A DNA stretch of 64,000 bases from Streptomyces camelliae. Its GTDB lineage: Bacteria > Actinomycetota > Actinomycetes > Streptomycetales > Streptomycetaceae. The stretch covers positions 9,255,599 to 9,319,598 of the forward strand of contig NZ_CP115300.1 in the NCBI RefSeq assembly GCF_027625935.1, read 5' to 3'. Shown here one piece after another: positions 34,154 to 42,377 of this stretch. Position numbers and translations under genes: made by a program. A model generated the notes under the pieces. That model saw only the letters and a program-made list of their open reading frames with translations. It searched no databases and was not told the DNA's origin. The stretch's first letter is position 1, and every line of letters begins with the position of its first letter.

Positions 34154-37100
34154 TCACCTTCGCCCTGGCTCATCCAGCCGGTGTTCGCCAGTGCGCTCGG
34201 CGAGCCATGTGGGGTCGCACAGGAGCAAGCCGTCGTCTGGCTTGAGGGGCAACGAGCCGGTGGTCAGTGCCGCGTCGGCGATGTGGTTGCCGAGATCCCC
34301 GCAGGGCAGATCGAAGAAGGAGTTCGGCGTCGTGGGTTGGCGTGGGGAAGTTGCCCTGCGCAGAGTGTCGACCGTCAGCAGGCCGGTCGCCTCCCTGATC
34401 GCCTCGGTGGTCAGGACGCTGAAGATACGTACCGTCTCGCCCAGATTCTTCCAACCGACAAGGTCAAGTAGCCCGGGCTGCACCTGCAGGGCTGGAACCT
34501 CGGCCGCCTGAACACGGAGGGCCACCATTGGCCAGGGCCCGTGGGGCAAGGCGACCAGGATCAGGGCCTGGTTGCACACCGCGTCGAGCAGCCGCATGGC
34601 TTCCTCGGCATGTTCCTTGATCATCGCCCGCGCTTCCCACCCTTGCCGGGCCGTAGCGGTGGAGATGAGCGCGTGTACGAGCAACGGCTCGACGAGATGA
34701 AGAGCCAGGTCTCGGGCCAGGAAGACGGTGTCCGGGTCGGGAACGGAATCTTTGTCGCCGGAGTTCGCCAGCTTGGCGATCACCAGTCGGGCGCGGGCGC
34801 TGTAGTCCACGGGCCGACGCAGGAAGCCGTCACGCAGTGTGCCGGTGGAGCTCGGGCGGGCCATGAGCGAGTCCGCGAGGCTGACGAGCTTTCTCCCGTT
34901 GTCGTCCCGTGTCGGTTCCGGCCGGCGGCCGTTGTCCAGCAGCGCGCTGACCTTGTGTTGGAGTAGGCGGCGTGCGCCCATCAGCACGTCCAAGGGGGCG
35001 CCGAGGTCGTCCAGGCGGCGGAGTTGGGCGGACTTGGAGAGCACCGCGCTGTAGAGGCTGTTGAGGTCGCTCCCGAGCGTCCGATGATCCTCGATGACGT
35101 GTGGTCGTAGATCCGGAGGCAGGACCGGCAGCAGCCGAAAGGTGACGGTGTCCGGGGACAGGCCGGCCGGGATAGCACCGGTGGCTTGACGTAGAAGGAT
35201 CTTCACCGCCTGTCCGCCCGTCACGGCTGTGGCTTGGGCTCGACCGGAGGTGTCGCCCCACTCCTTGACACTCAGCAACTGCCCCGTGGTCAGCGCCGTG
35301 GGGCCTGGTTCGGTGACCAGGACCAGCTCGCAGTCGGCGATCTGTTGGAGCTCCTGCTCGGTCAGCTGCAGCGAGCGTGCGAGCCGGGCGCCGGCCGGGC
35401 CGCTGAGGCACCAGCTGTGGACCACCGGCACGGGGAGTTCGATGTGGCCGAACCGACGGCCGCGCTCGTGAGGCATGGTCAGCGTGCGTCCGCAAGCGCC
35501 GCATGTCGCGCCGGCGTCCCAGGTGCGGCGGCGCTCCCCGCAGACGCACTCGTCCTCGCGGTCCGGGCCGAAGATCTGCTGGCAGAAGAGCCCGCCCGGC
35601 CACGGGCGTCTGGTCCGAACGTTGTAGAAGACTTCGCTCACCACTTCGCCGTGCGAGAGGCGCGCCACGTCGGCTTCGGCCATCGGACGCAGGCCGATCC
35701 GATCGGCTTCGAGCCGCGGCATGATGCGGGCAGCGCGCAGTGTCAGGTCGAGCCGACGGACGGCGTGGGCCGGCGAGTCGAGCAGAGCGATGGACCGGTC
35801 GCGGGGTGGGCCGAGACCTCTGCCGCCCTTCTCCAGTGAGGTGCGCAGGTCGTTGCGCCAGTGCGGACAGTCCCCACGCGGTCCGTAGATCTCCATCGCC
35901 AGGTGTCGGGCTCCGTGCGTGACGAGCCATTGGAACTCCTTGGGCTCGATCATCTGGGCGCTGTCGCTGGCTCCGCTTGCCAGCGGCTGGTGGAGGACCA
36001 AGGAGTAGCCGCCTGTGGACCAGGCGCCGGTATCGGGCCCGGCTAGGCCGTGGGCGGCGAGGCGGATCCGGATGGTGTGGCTGGCTTCGCCCGGTGGCGG
36101 GGCCCAGGGGTGGTCGGGCGCCACGACCAGGTCCGGTTCGTCGAGACTGCCCGCGAGGCGCCTGAGCGAGGGTCCGCCCGCGAGACCGCATACGACTGCG
36201 AAGGCGCCGGACTCGTCGTCCAGCGTGTCGCCGTGCTGCACTGGCTGGTCGACAGCGACGGTGACGGTGATGCGCGTCCCGGACCCGCCACCCCGCAGGT
36301 GTCGACCGGGTGTTGCCGGGATCGCGTCGGTCGCCAGGGCGCCGCTGATCCGCTGCGCCAGGACGTGGCCGGGCAGCCGTCCGGGCATCATTAGGGACCT
36401 GTTCCGCAGCGCCCTCCACAGCGCCGCGTCACCGAAGAGGGCGTACAGCAGGCGCTCCTCGGGGGTGCGTCGCGTTTCCTCATCCGCTACGGGCGAGGCA
36501 GCCCCCACCAGGAGCTGTCCGGGTCGCACTGGCCTACCCGGGGTGATCAGGCCGTACTTGTCAAGGCTCGATGCCTGCTCGGCGGACACGGTCGGCGGTC
36601 TTGAGGTGAGGACGGCGCCGTCGGGCAGCGTCGTGCTCAGCTGGACCAGTGTGGGGATCGACAGCGCATCCGGGTCTGCCAGCCGCTCGTTGACCAGCGC
36701 CGCTCTGCCCTGCAGGCTCGGTGAGGCGACGACGGTGCACTGCGCGGACACCGCACCGCGGCTCACCAGATCGCCGAGTGCGAGATCCCGCACGGTCACG
36801 CGTTGCAGCCGGCTCCAGAACCCGCGCGTGTACTCGGAACTGCTCCGATACTCGGAGCCGGTCAAAGGCCGCCGTCTGAGGGGATGAGTCTGCCCGGAGG
36901 GCCCTGCGATCATGTCCTGCCGCAGTTCATCGGTGAACCGGGCGTACCCGTTGCGGTACCCCAGCAGGGTGCGGCGCAGCAGGGCTTCGAGGATGGGCCG
37001 GAGCTGGGTCCGGCCGTCGTAGCGAAGTGTGTCCTTTAGGCCGAGGAAACGGTCCCTCTGGGACCACCGGTGCCGCGGCTCCGCGTTCGCACTCGTCCAG

Positions 37101-37969
37101 AAGACGGTGGGGGTGTCGAAGACGATCTCTCCGTTCCGTTCCCGCAGGCCGATGGGGAGCGGCAGATGCATCAGCAGGTGGCGCGCCCGCTTGATCGGCC
37201 CCTGCTCGTCCTCGAGGACGAGGTCCAGGGTGAGCGGTACCAGGAAGTCGTCGGGGCCGACTGCGCCTCGTCGCACCTGCCAGAGGTTCGCCAGGGTCAC
37301 CCTGGTCCGGCAGGTGGGGCAGACGACGTAGTCGACGGACCCGGTGCAGGTGGGGTCCGGGCAGGTGGGTGTCGTTTCGGTGATCCTGCCGTGCCCCGAG
37401 ACGGCCGTGCAGGGGCAGGTGTGGTCGTAGCGTCTGGCGAGGCCGGTCGTCCGGCCGCAGGAGCAGCTCCATTCACCGAGCTCGTACCCGGCCAGTCGCA
37501 GTCCGGTGGCGGAGGTGTCGGTGAAGAATCGCCCCAGAACCTTGTGCAGGCCGGTGTCGAGCCGCTCGTGCGGGAGCCGGTCGACCTGGAGGAACTCGGC
37601 GAACTCGTGGCAGTGCTGCTGCTGGACATGCATGTTCTCGGGGGTGCCGAAGGGGCGCTGCTCCAGGAGGAGTACCTGCACATACCTGATCAGATCGGGT
37701 CGGCGCATCAGGGAGTACGTGCGCGCGATGTGCAGATCGGCCCGCAGCGCGTTGACACCGAACATGCGCTGTCGCAGATGCCGAAACCTCTCGTCGAGGA
37801 TCGTGTCGTGGAGGTCGTCGCCGCGTCCCTCGTCCGCCGCCAGCCGGATGGCGTTCTCAATGGTGTAAGGCGTGGGGCACTGACGCCAGTTCCGCACATG
37901 GTCCGAGAGATCGGCACGGGTGCGCCCGCTGGACACCAGCGCACTGACCTCGTCGCGAATGGACCGCAT
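34154..37969 (-). CDS. Catalytically dead RNA polymerase beta/beta-prime fusion protein
   Basis: 1271 residues. Residues ~165-225 hold paired cysteines (CSCG, CPC, CPDPTC, CPTC), likely zinc ribbons. About 410-720 match the beta C-half: AALVNERLADPDAL, LDKYGLITPGRPVRPGQLLV, TPEERLLYALFGD, ITVTVAVDQPVQHGDTLDDE, STGGYSLVLHQPL. About 755-1195 match the beta-prime N-half: LSHGEVVSEVFYNVRTRRPW, GGLFCQQIFGP, a CxC-x12-CxxC finger (CVCG...CGAC), GHIELPVPVVHSW, LPPDLRP, the clamp helices (LNSLYSAVLSKSAQLRRLDD, LGAPLDVLMGARRLLQ), DNGRR and VDYSARARLVI. The active loop NADFDGD is replaced by GWKNLGE, and the beta lysines (KRK, GDK, HGNKG) by DQP, GDT and SGAFA. It starts 3 nt after the STAND gene. It cannot polymerise RNA by the standard mechanism; binding to sigma or DNA is inferred. 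Confidence 0.85.
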   Translation of the reverse strand: MRSIRDEVSALVSSGRTRADLSDHVRNWRQCPTPYTIENAIRLAADEGRGDDLHDTILDERFRHLRQRMFGVNALRADLHIARTYSLMRRPDLIRYVQVLLLEQRPFGTPENMHVQQQHCHEFAEFLQVDRLPHERLDTGLHKVLGRFFTDTSATGLRLAGYELGEWSCSCGRTTGLARRYDHTCPCTAVSGHGRITETTPTCPDPTCTGSVDYVVCPTCRTRVTLANLWQVRRGAVGPDDFLVPLTLDLVLEDEQGPIKRARHLLMHLPLPIGLRERNGEIVFDTPTVFWTSANAEPRHRWSQRDRFLGLKDTLRYDGRTQLRPILEALLRRTLLGYRNGYARFTDELRQDMIAGPSGQTHPLRRRPLTGSEYRSSSEYTRGFWSRLQRVTVRDLALGDLVSRGAVSAQCTVVASPSLQGRAALVNERLADPDALSIPTLVQLSTTLPDGAVLTSRPPTVSAEQASSLDKYGLITPGRPVRPGQLLVGAASPVADEETRRTPEERLLYALFGDAALWRALRNRSLMMPGRLPGHVLAQRISGALATDAIPATPGRHLRGGGSGTRITVTVAVDQPVQHGDTLDDESGAFAVVCGLAGGPSLRRLAGSLDEPDLVVAPDHPWAPPPGEASHTIRIRLAAHGLAGPDTGAWSTGGYSLVLHQPLASGASDSAQMIEPKEFQWLVTHGARHLAMEIYGPRGDCPHWRNDLRTSLEKGGRGLGPPRDRSIALLDSPAHAVRRLDLTLRAARIMPRLEADRIGLRPMAEADVARLSHGEVVSEVFYNVRTRRPWPGGLFCQQIFGPDREDECVCGERRRTWDAGATCGACGRTLTMPHERGRRFGHIELPVPVVHSWCLSGPAGARLARSLQLTEQELQQIADCELVLVTEPGPTALTTGQLLSVKEWGDTSGRAQATAVTGGQAVKILLRQATGAIPAGLSPDTVTFRLLPVLPPDLRPHVIEDHRTLGSDLNSLYSAVLSKSAQLRRLDDLGAPLDVLMGARRLLQHKVSALLDNGRRPEPTRDDNGRKLVSLADSLMARPSSTGTLRDGFLRRPVDYSARARLVIAKLANSGDKDSVPDPDTVFLARDLALHLVEPLLVHALISTATARQGWEARAMIKEHAEEAMRLLDAVCNQALILVALPHGPWPMVALRVQAAEVPALQVQPGLLDLVGWKNLGETVRIFSVLTTEAIREATGLLTVDTLRRATSPRQPTTPNSFFDLPCGDLGNHIADAALTTGSLPLKPDDGLLLCDPTWLAERTGEHRLDEPGRR

Positions 37970-37972
37970 CCG

Positions 37973-39343
37973 CTATCCGATCCCGGCGCGGCCCCGGAAG
38001 TACTGCCGGAACCGGTCGTGGCAGAAGCTGTACTCCTCGCTGCCCCTGTGCCCCTGCACGCCTGGCACGGCCCGCCGGTGAACAAGTAGGAAGCGGTGGA
38101 TCTCCCGCAGGATGGTGTCGAAGTTCAGCCAGGTCAGCCCTTCGACCAGGTTGTACAGGTCGAACGCGGAGAGCGTGCCGGCTTCCAGGAGGAACCCCAG
38201 GATCTCGACGTGCTCGGTACGGTGGGCGCTGCGGTTGAGCTGCTCCAACTGCTGGTCCAGGTAGCTTTCGAGGCCGGTGGGGGTGCGGTCGACGTTGTCG
38301 CGGGTGAGCATGCCGACGGCCGCGTCCTCCACCAGGAAGCGCACATAAAAAGGGTCGCCCGCGGAGACACGGTGCATCTCGGCGACGAAGTCGGCATCCT
38401 TTGCCAGTCCCGCCGCCGCACCGCCCGCCATCCGGAGCAGGTCCACGAGCGCGGCCTCGTCCAGGCCCTCCAACCGCAGGTGCAGGCCCAGGTCCGCAGG
38501 GGACAGCGCGATGTCGCTGAGACAGGACCGATCGCCCTGGGCGCGGCCCGAGAGTACGAGCACCAAGCCGTGCGGCAGCTGCCCCGGCAGCAGGGTACGG
38601 AGCTGGTCCGGTGGATCCAGTTCGTCGACGGCGTCCAGTACGACGACCGTCGGCTTCTGCGGCGGACGGGTCATGAGGCCGCGGAACTGCCGCTCCAGGT
38701 TCTTCAGCCCTCCGCCGCGCACATGGGCAGGGTCCAACTGCTCGCAGAGGCACTCCAGTACGTCCTCGGGGCTGGTGGGGTCGAAACCGCCGCCCCTGCG
38801 CCGGTACGCCTGGCTGATGAAGTGGTAGCGGAACTCGGGGTTCTGCCTGACCAGATCCGCGAGGAGGGAGGTCTTGCCGTATCCCGAGAGCGCCTCCACG
38901 AAGACGTAGCCGGAGGCGCGATCCCGTATGAACTCCTTGATCCGTGTCCTCTCGGCCTGCCGCCCCGCGAACAACTGCGTGTGTTTCTCGATGAGATCAC
39001 GGAAGAAGTCCCGTGTCGGGGGCTCCTGCCACGTACCTTGGCGGCCGGCTTCCACCGCCTGGTCCCACAGGTGCAGCAGCGGATCCGGATCCATTTTCAG
39101 GGCATTCGCCAGCGCGATCACGGTTGCCCTGGTCGGAATGTTCGGTCCGTTGAGTGCCTTGCTGACGGTGGTGTGCCCCAGGCCCGTCAGCCTTTCCAGG
39201 GCGAGCATCTTGACGCCGCGCGCATCCCGCCGATCCCGTAAGCGCTGTTGGAGCTGAGCCAACACGGCATCGCCGTCGGGTTTGCCCTCCAGGGATCGCA
39301 CCGGACCTCCTTGACGGTCAGTCATATCGATGAGCGATCCCAT
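37973..39343 (-). CDS. XRE-HTH STAND NTPase
   Basis: 456 residues from ATG 39343 (an ATG at 39325 would remove six). About 28-100: XRE helix-turn-helix, LAQLQQRLRDRRDARGVKML, LERLTGLGHTTVSKALNG, TRATVIALANALKMDPDPLL. From ~125: LIEKHTQLFAGRQAERTRIK, Walker A VEALSGYGKTSLLADLV (~150-158), Walker B KPTVVVLDAVDELDPP (~236-243), LVLVLSGRAQGDRS (sensor), LEGLDEAALVDLLRMAGG and ISAGDPFYVRFLVEDAAVG-type GxP helix (MHRVSAGDPFYVRFLVEDAA). The C-terminal ~100 residues are winged-helix-like (EILGFLLEAGTLSAFDLYNL). No WD or TPR sensor is attached. First gene of the operon with the RNAP-like protein; senses or relays a signal as a nucleotide switch. Confidence 0.85.
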   Translation of the reverse strand: MGSLIDMTDRQGGPVRSLEGKPDGDAVLAQLQQRLRDRRDARGVKMLALERLTGLGHTTVSKALNGPNIPTRATVIALANALKMDPDPLLHLWDQAVEAGRQGTWQEPPTRDFFRDLIEKHTQLFAGRQAERTRIKEFIRDRASGYVFVEALSGYGKTSLLADLVRQNPEFRYHFISQAYRRRGGGFDPTSPEDVLECLCEQLDPAHVRGGGLKNLERQFRGLMTRPPQKPTVVVLDAVDELDPPDQLRTLLPGQLPHGLVLVLSGRAQGDRSCLSDIALSPADLGLHLRLEGLDEAALVDLLRMAGGAAAGLAKDADFVAEMHRVSAGDPFYVRFLVEDAAVGMLTRDNVDRTPTGLESYLDQQLEQLNRSAHRTEHVEILGFLLEAGTLSAFDLYNLVEGLTWLNFDTILREIHRFLLVHRRAVPGVQGHRGSEEYSFCHDRFRQYFRGRAGIG

Positions 39344-39431
39344 ACAGATTCGTTCGCCCGTACGCCAGCGTACGGGGACCTCGGCATCTTCGTTCCCGGA
39401 CAATAGCCCTTCAGGGAACGGAGAAAGACCC

Positions 39432-39656
39432 ATGTTCGTCTCACTGGCCTCGCCGCCCGTGCGCGCCCTCACTGTCATTGCCGCGGTCCTCACTGCGGCC
39501 CTTCTCGCACTCCTGGCCGCGATCTCCGCAGGGTTCCTCGCCCGTTGGGACGGAGCGTCCCTCCCCGGCGCCCTCCTTCATGCAGGCACAGTTTTCGGCG
39601 CCACCCTCACCCTGCTCTGCAGCCTCATCGCACTCGGGGTCGCCACGCTGACCTGA
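39432..39656 (+). CDS. Small two-helix membrane protein, 74 aa
   Basis: ATG 39432 with GGAGAAAGACCC upstream. Helix 1 about 10-33 (ALTVIAAVLTAALLALLAAI), helix 2 about 48-72 (AGTVFGATLTLLCSLIALGV), linked by FLARWDGASLPGALLH. No signal-peptidase site. It is divergent to the STAND/RNAP-like operon with an 88-bp gap, so a shared regulatory region is possible. Holin-like or accessory effector roles are open; function unknown. Confidence 0.65.
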   Translation: MFVSLASPPVRALTVIAAVLTAALLALLAAISAGFLARWDGASLPGALLHAGTVFGATLTLLCSLIALGVATLT

Positions 39657-40403
39657 CGTCACACCCTCATGGTGAGTCCGAAGGGTCAAGGACGGACTCG
39701 GTCCGCTACCGGCTGAGTTGACCCCACGGTCACACTCGAGAGGCTCCCGCCGAGATCGGACAGGACCTTGCCTCGTTGCTGGCGTGCTCGTCGAGGCGGC
39801 TGGCGTGGCTCACGGGGCGATTTCGATACCTGTCAGTGGCGGGTGCCACATCGGGGCGAATCTTGGTAGGCGGTCGGAGCGCGTCCAACTGTGGCTTGCG
39901 TATCGCACCATCGAGGTCATCATCCTCGACACGATGGGCCCTGCCAATGGGCGTCGGCGTGCTCATCGGCGGCGTCGGTGGCTGTGCTTCAGGCGTTTAC
40001 CGCGCCCTGAACATCCCGTCCGACATGATGCGAGCCGCGAGCCCGAAAAGCACCCTGCACACCGATCGCGCCGCCACCCTCGCGCGCAGCGCGATCGCCG
40101 CCGTCCTCGCGGGCGGAGTCTGCCTAGTGCTGGCCTCCTTGCTGGGCGCGCGCGGCTACTGCGGACGCCGGCGGCATCGGGGCGCGCCGCGAGCCGTCCT
40201 CCGTTCCGTGAGCCGTCGCAGCACTTCGATGCCCAAGTGCAAGCCGCCGGAACTCATAGGCATCGACCCCCAGCGGAAGCCGGGCGTCCGGGGTCCCGAG
40301 AGACGAGCGGTGCTGGGTTCCACCATCAAAGCCACATGCATTGAGATTTGTTCACGGGATCTGAGATCCCACAATTGCAGGTCACGAGGGGGAGGGCAGG
40401 AGT
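39657..40403 (+). other. Decayed stretch with a membrane-protein fragment
   Basis: About 39947-40155 plus strand reads MGVGVLIGGVGGCASGVYRA, LNIPSDMMRAASPKSTLHTD and ATLARSAIAAVLAGGVCLVL, like a transmembrane tail of a NACHT- or transporter-type protein, with no start, no ribosome site and no continuation. The remainder holds nothing recognised. Confidence 0.4.
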
Positions 40404-40453
40404 ATGCCCGGTCCCGTCATCTGGAGCGGTCACATCGTGTTCGGCATGGTCAC
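40404..40453 (+). pseudogene. ku: ku gene, N-terminal 17 codons (split)
   Basis: ATG 40404 follows GGAGGGCAGG. MPGPVIWSGHIVFGMVT is the conserved start of bacterial Ku (x-x-x-IWSG-I-FG-V-x-VP). Past the transposon boundary the frame runs SLNYFVFRPR to a stop at 40487. The VPVSLVSAVKRGG continuation is at 47386. Ku binds DNA ends for non-homologous end joining. Confidence 0.85.
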
Positions 40454-40628
40454 TTCTCTGAACTACTTCGTCTTCAGGCCCCGATGACTCTGACGACTTC
40501 GGTCTGCCCGAAGACCATGTAAGCGGGGGCCCTCTGCGGACGCGGGGGATGAGCTGCCCGCTTCGTTGGACTGTGCCCCACCCGCTCCGTCCTGTGCTCG
40601 GCCGTTGTGGGCGAGCTGACTTTCCCGG

Positions 40629-41285
40629 TCAGTTGCTGCTGGGCGGGTCCGTGTGGGTTGCGGGCTCGGGCAGGGGTTCGGTGTTGTGACTCCTGAGCCC
40701 GTCGAGGGAGATGCGTAGGAGGCGGCGCCACTGGCCCGGTTGGCTGTCGACGGTCGCCAGGACGGTCTGGCTCAGGGTGGTGCTGAGCAGGACCAGATCA
40801 GCGGTCGTGAGCCCGTGCCGCAGGAGGCCGGCGTTCACACAGCGGGTGCGCAGCTCGTCCATGACGGCGTAGCAGTGCTGGGCACATGACTCCGTGGGGC
40901 CGCCAGCGGCGGTGTAGCTCTCGACGAGGGCGCGGTTGCGGCCCTGCTTGGCGAGCATCTGCTCGAAGAAGCCGGTCAGCGCCTGCCAGGGGTCTTCGAC
41001 GGCGGTGGCCTGCTGGTGGGCGTCGGTGAGCCAGGAGGAGAACTCCTGTCCCAGGACGGTGGCGAGCAGGTCGTCCTTGGTGGGGAAGTGGCGGTAGAGG
41101 GTGCCCATGCCGACGCCGCTGCGCCGGGCGATCTCGCGGACGTCGACGGTGCCGCCCTGCTCGGCGAAGACGACGCCGGCCGCCTCGATGATCGCGGCAC
41201 GGTTGCGCTCGGCGTCGGCGCGGCGGCCGCGCTGGGCGGCCTGACCGGGTGCGGGTGTGGCGGCGGTCTGGTCGGCGAGGGTCAT
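40629..41285 (-). CDS. TetR regulator, cargo of transposon 2
   Basis: ATG 41285 (the open frame upstream crosses the operator sites, so this start is preferred), 218 residues. HTH: RNRAAIIEAAGVVFAEQGGT, VDVREIARRSGVGMGTLYRH, FPTKDDLLATVLGQEF. C-terminal domain: ALTGFFEQMLAKQGRNRALV and LVLLSTTLSQTVLATVDSQP, an SbtR/TetR_C_47-like body. Divergent from the reductase gene at 41476, with two operator-like palindromes in the 190-bp gap. Likely represses the two downstream plus-strand enzymes and itself. Confidence 0.9.
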   Translation of the reverse strand: MTLADQTAATPAPGQAAQRGRRADAERNRAAIIEAAGVVFAEQGGTVDVREIARRSGVGMGTLYRHFPTKDDLLATVLGQEFSSWLTDAHQQATAVEDPWQALTGFFEQMLAKQGRNRALVESYTAAGGPTESCAQHCYAVMDELRTRCVNAGLLRHGLTTADLVLLSTTLSQTVLATVDSQPGQWRRLLRISLDGLRSHNTEPLPEPATHTDPPSSN

Positions 41286-41317
41286 GGCATTCAGGGTACA
41301 GCGAACTCCACCTTTGC

Positions 41318-41364
41318 GGAGCACTTGCTCCGCTTGTGCTACTTTCAAGGGGAGCACTTGCTCC
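41318..41364. promoter_or_regulatory. Two 14-bp operators for the cargo TetR
   Basis: GGAGCA-CT-TGCTCC occurs at 41318-41331 and again at 41351-41364, identical, start to start 33 bp (about three helical turns). Both lie between the divergent TetR and reductase genes. Confidence 0.8.
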
Positions 41365-41475
41365 GGTTGTGGCGGGAAGGGTCTTTTGGCCTTCGCCTGC
41401 CTGTACCCGCCTGAGCCCGGCTCGCCTGCAGAACTTCGGCGGACGGCACGGTCCGCGAGACAAGGAGATCCCCCC

Positions 41476-42246
41476 ATGGCAACACTTGGCTTCATAGGCA
41501 GCGGCAATATCGGCACGGCTGTGGCCCGGCTCGCGGTCGCGGCGGGCATCGACGTCGTCCTGTCCAACTCCCGCGGTCCTGAGACCCTGGCGGAGACGGT
41601 GGCACAGCTCGGCGATCGGGCCCGCGCCGCGACGCCCGAGGAGGCGGCCCGGGCGGGTGATTGGGTGGTGGTGAGCGTCCCGCTGTCCGCCTACCGGCAG
41701 CTGCCCGCCGCCGCGCTGGCGGGCAAGGTCGTGCTCGACACGAGCAACTACTACCCGATGCGCGACGGGCACATCGAGGTCCTCGACTCGGGCAAGACCA
41801 CCACCAGCGAACTCGTCCAGGAGCACCTGGCCGGCGCGAAGCTGGTCAAGGCGTTCAACAGCATCATGGACTTTCACATCCCGGCACTCGCCCGTCCTCA
41901 AGGCGCCGCCGACCGCAGCGCTCTGCCCATCGCCGGTGACGACCCGCAGGCCAAGGCCAGTGCCGCCGACCTGATCAGCCGGCTGGGTTTCGACACCGTC
42001 GACGCCGGTCCCCTGGCTGAGGGCTGGCGTTTCGAGCCCGAGACCGACCCCTACACGGCGCCGTACTTCACCGACCCCGACGCCGTGCGCGCCGGCTGGG
42101 CCCAGCTCGCCGAAGCCATCCGCTCCGGCGCCCCGGCGCAGATGCCGCCCTCCGACGACCCGGGCGTCCCGCTGCCCGCGGCGCGGCTGCGCGCCCTGCT
42201 CGCCGAAACCCCCCGCAAGCTCACCGCCGACCGCGCACTCGCCTGA
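41476..42246 (+). CDS. NADPH-dependent F420 reductase-like oxidoreductase
   Basis: ATG 41476 with AAGGAG upstream, 256 residues. N-terminal Rossmann fold: LGFIGSGNIGTAVARLAVAA and VVLSNSRGPETLAETVAQLG, typical of NADP-binding F420-oxidoreductase (NADP_oxidored/ProC-like) proteins; then WVVVSVPLSAYRQLPAAALA, VVLDTSNYYPMRDGHIEVLD, KLVKAFNSIMDFHIPALARP and LPIAGDDPQAKASAADLISR. The C-terminal part is longer than in the archaeal enzyme. Cofactor and substrate cannot be assigned beyond NADP(H). First of two probable TetR-controlled cargo enzymes. Confidence 0.82.
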   Translation: MATLGFIGSGNIGTAVARLAVAAGIDVVLSNSRGPETLAETVAQLGDRARAATPEEAARAGDWVVVSVPLSAYRQLPAAALAGKVVLDTSNYYPMRDGHIEVLDSGKTTTSELVQEHLAGAKLVKAFNSIMDFHIPALARPQGAADRSALPIAGDDPQAKASAADLISRLGFDTVDAGPLAEGWRFEPETDPYTAPYFTDPDAVRAGWAQLAEAIRSGAPAQMPPSDDPGVPLPAARLRALLAETPRKLTADRALA

Positions 42247-42260
42247 CGCCCTGAGGGCGT
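42246..42260. terminator. Short hairpin after the reductase
   Basis: ACGCCC-TGA-GGGCGT directly overlaps the stop region. A 6-bp stem; weak, and the downstream enzyme may have its own promoter or be read through. Confidence 0.45.
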
Positions 42261-42377
42261 TCCGGCCGGGCGCGGCCGCCCTTTCACCGGGCCGGAATCT
42301 CAAGGCGGCAGGCAGCGACCGTCGCTACCGACGGCAGACATCCGAATGCAAGTCCACTTTCACGTAGGGAAAAGCTC

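Noticed and set aside
34830..36419. 529-codon alternative frame in the RNAP-like gene
   Set aside because: Arginine/proline-rich shadow frame.
34154..37969. Housekeeping rpoB/rpoC operon
   Set aside because: Catalytic Asp and Lys motifs are absent, the beta N-half and beta-prime C-half are missing, the two are fused, and no ribosomal-protein genes are nearby.
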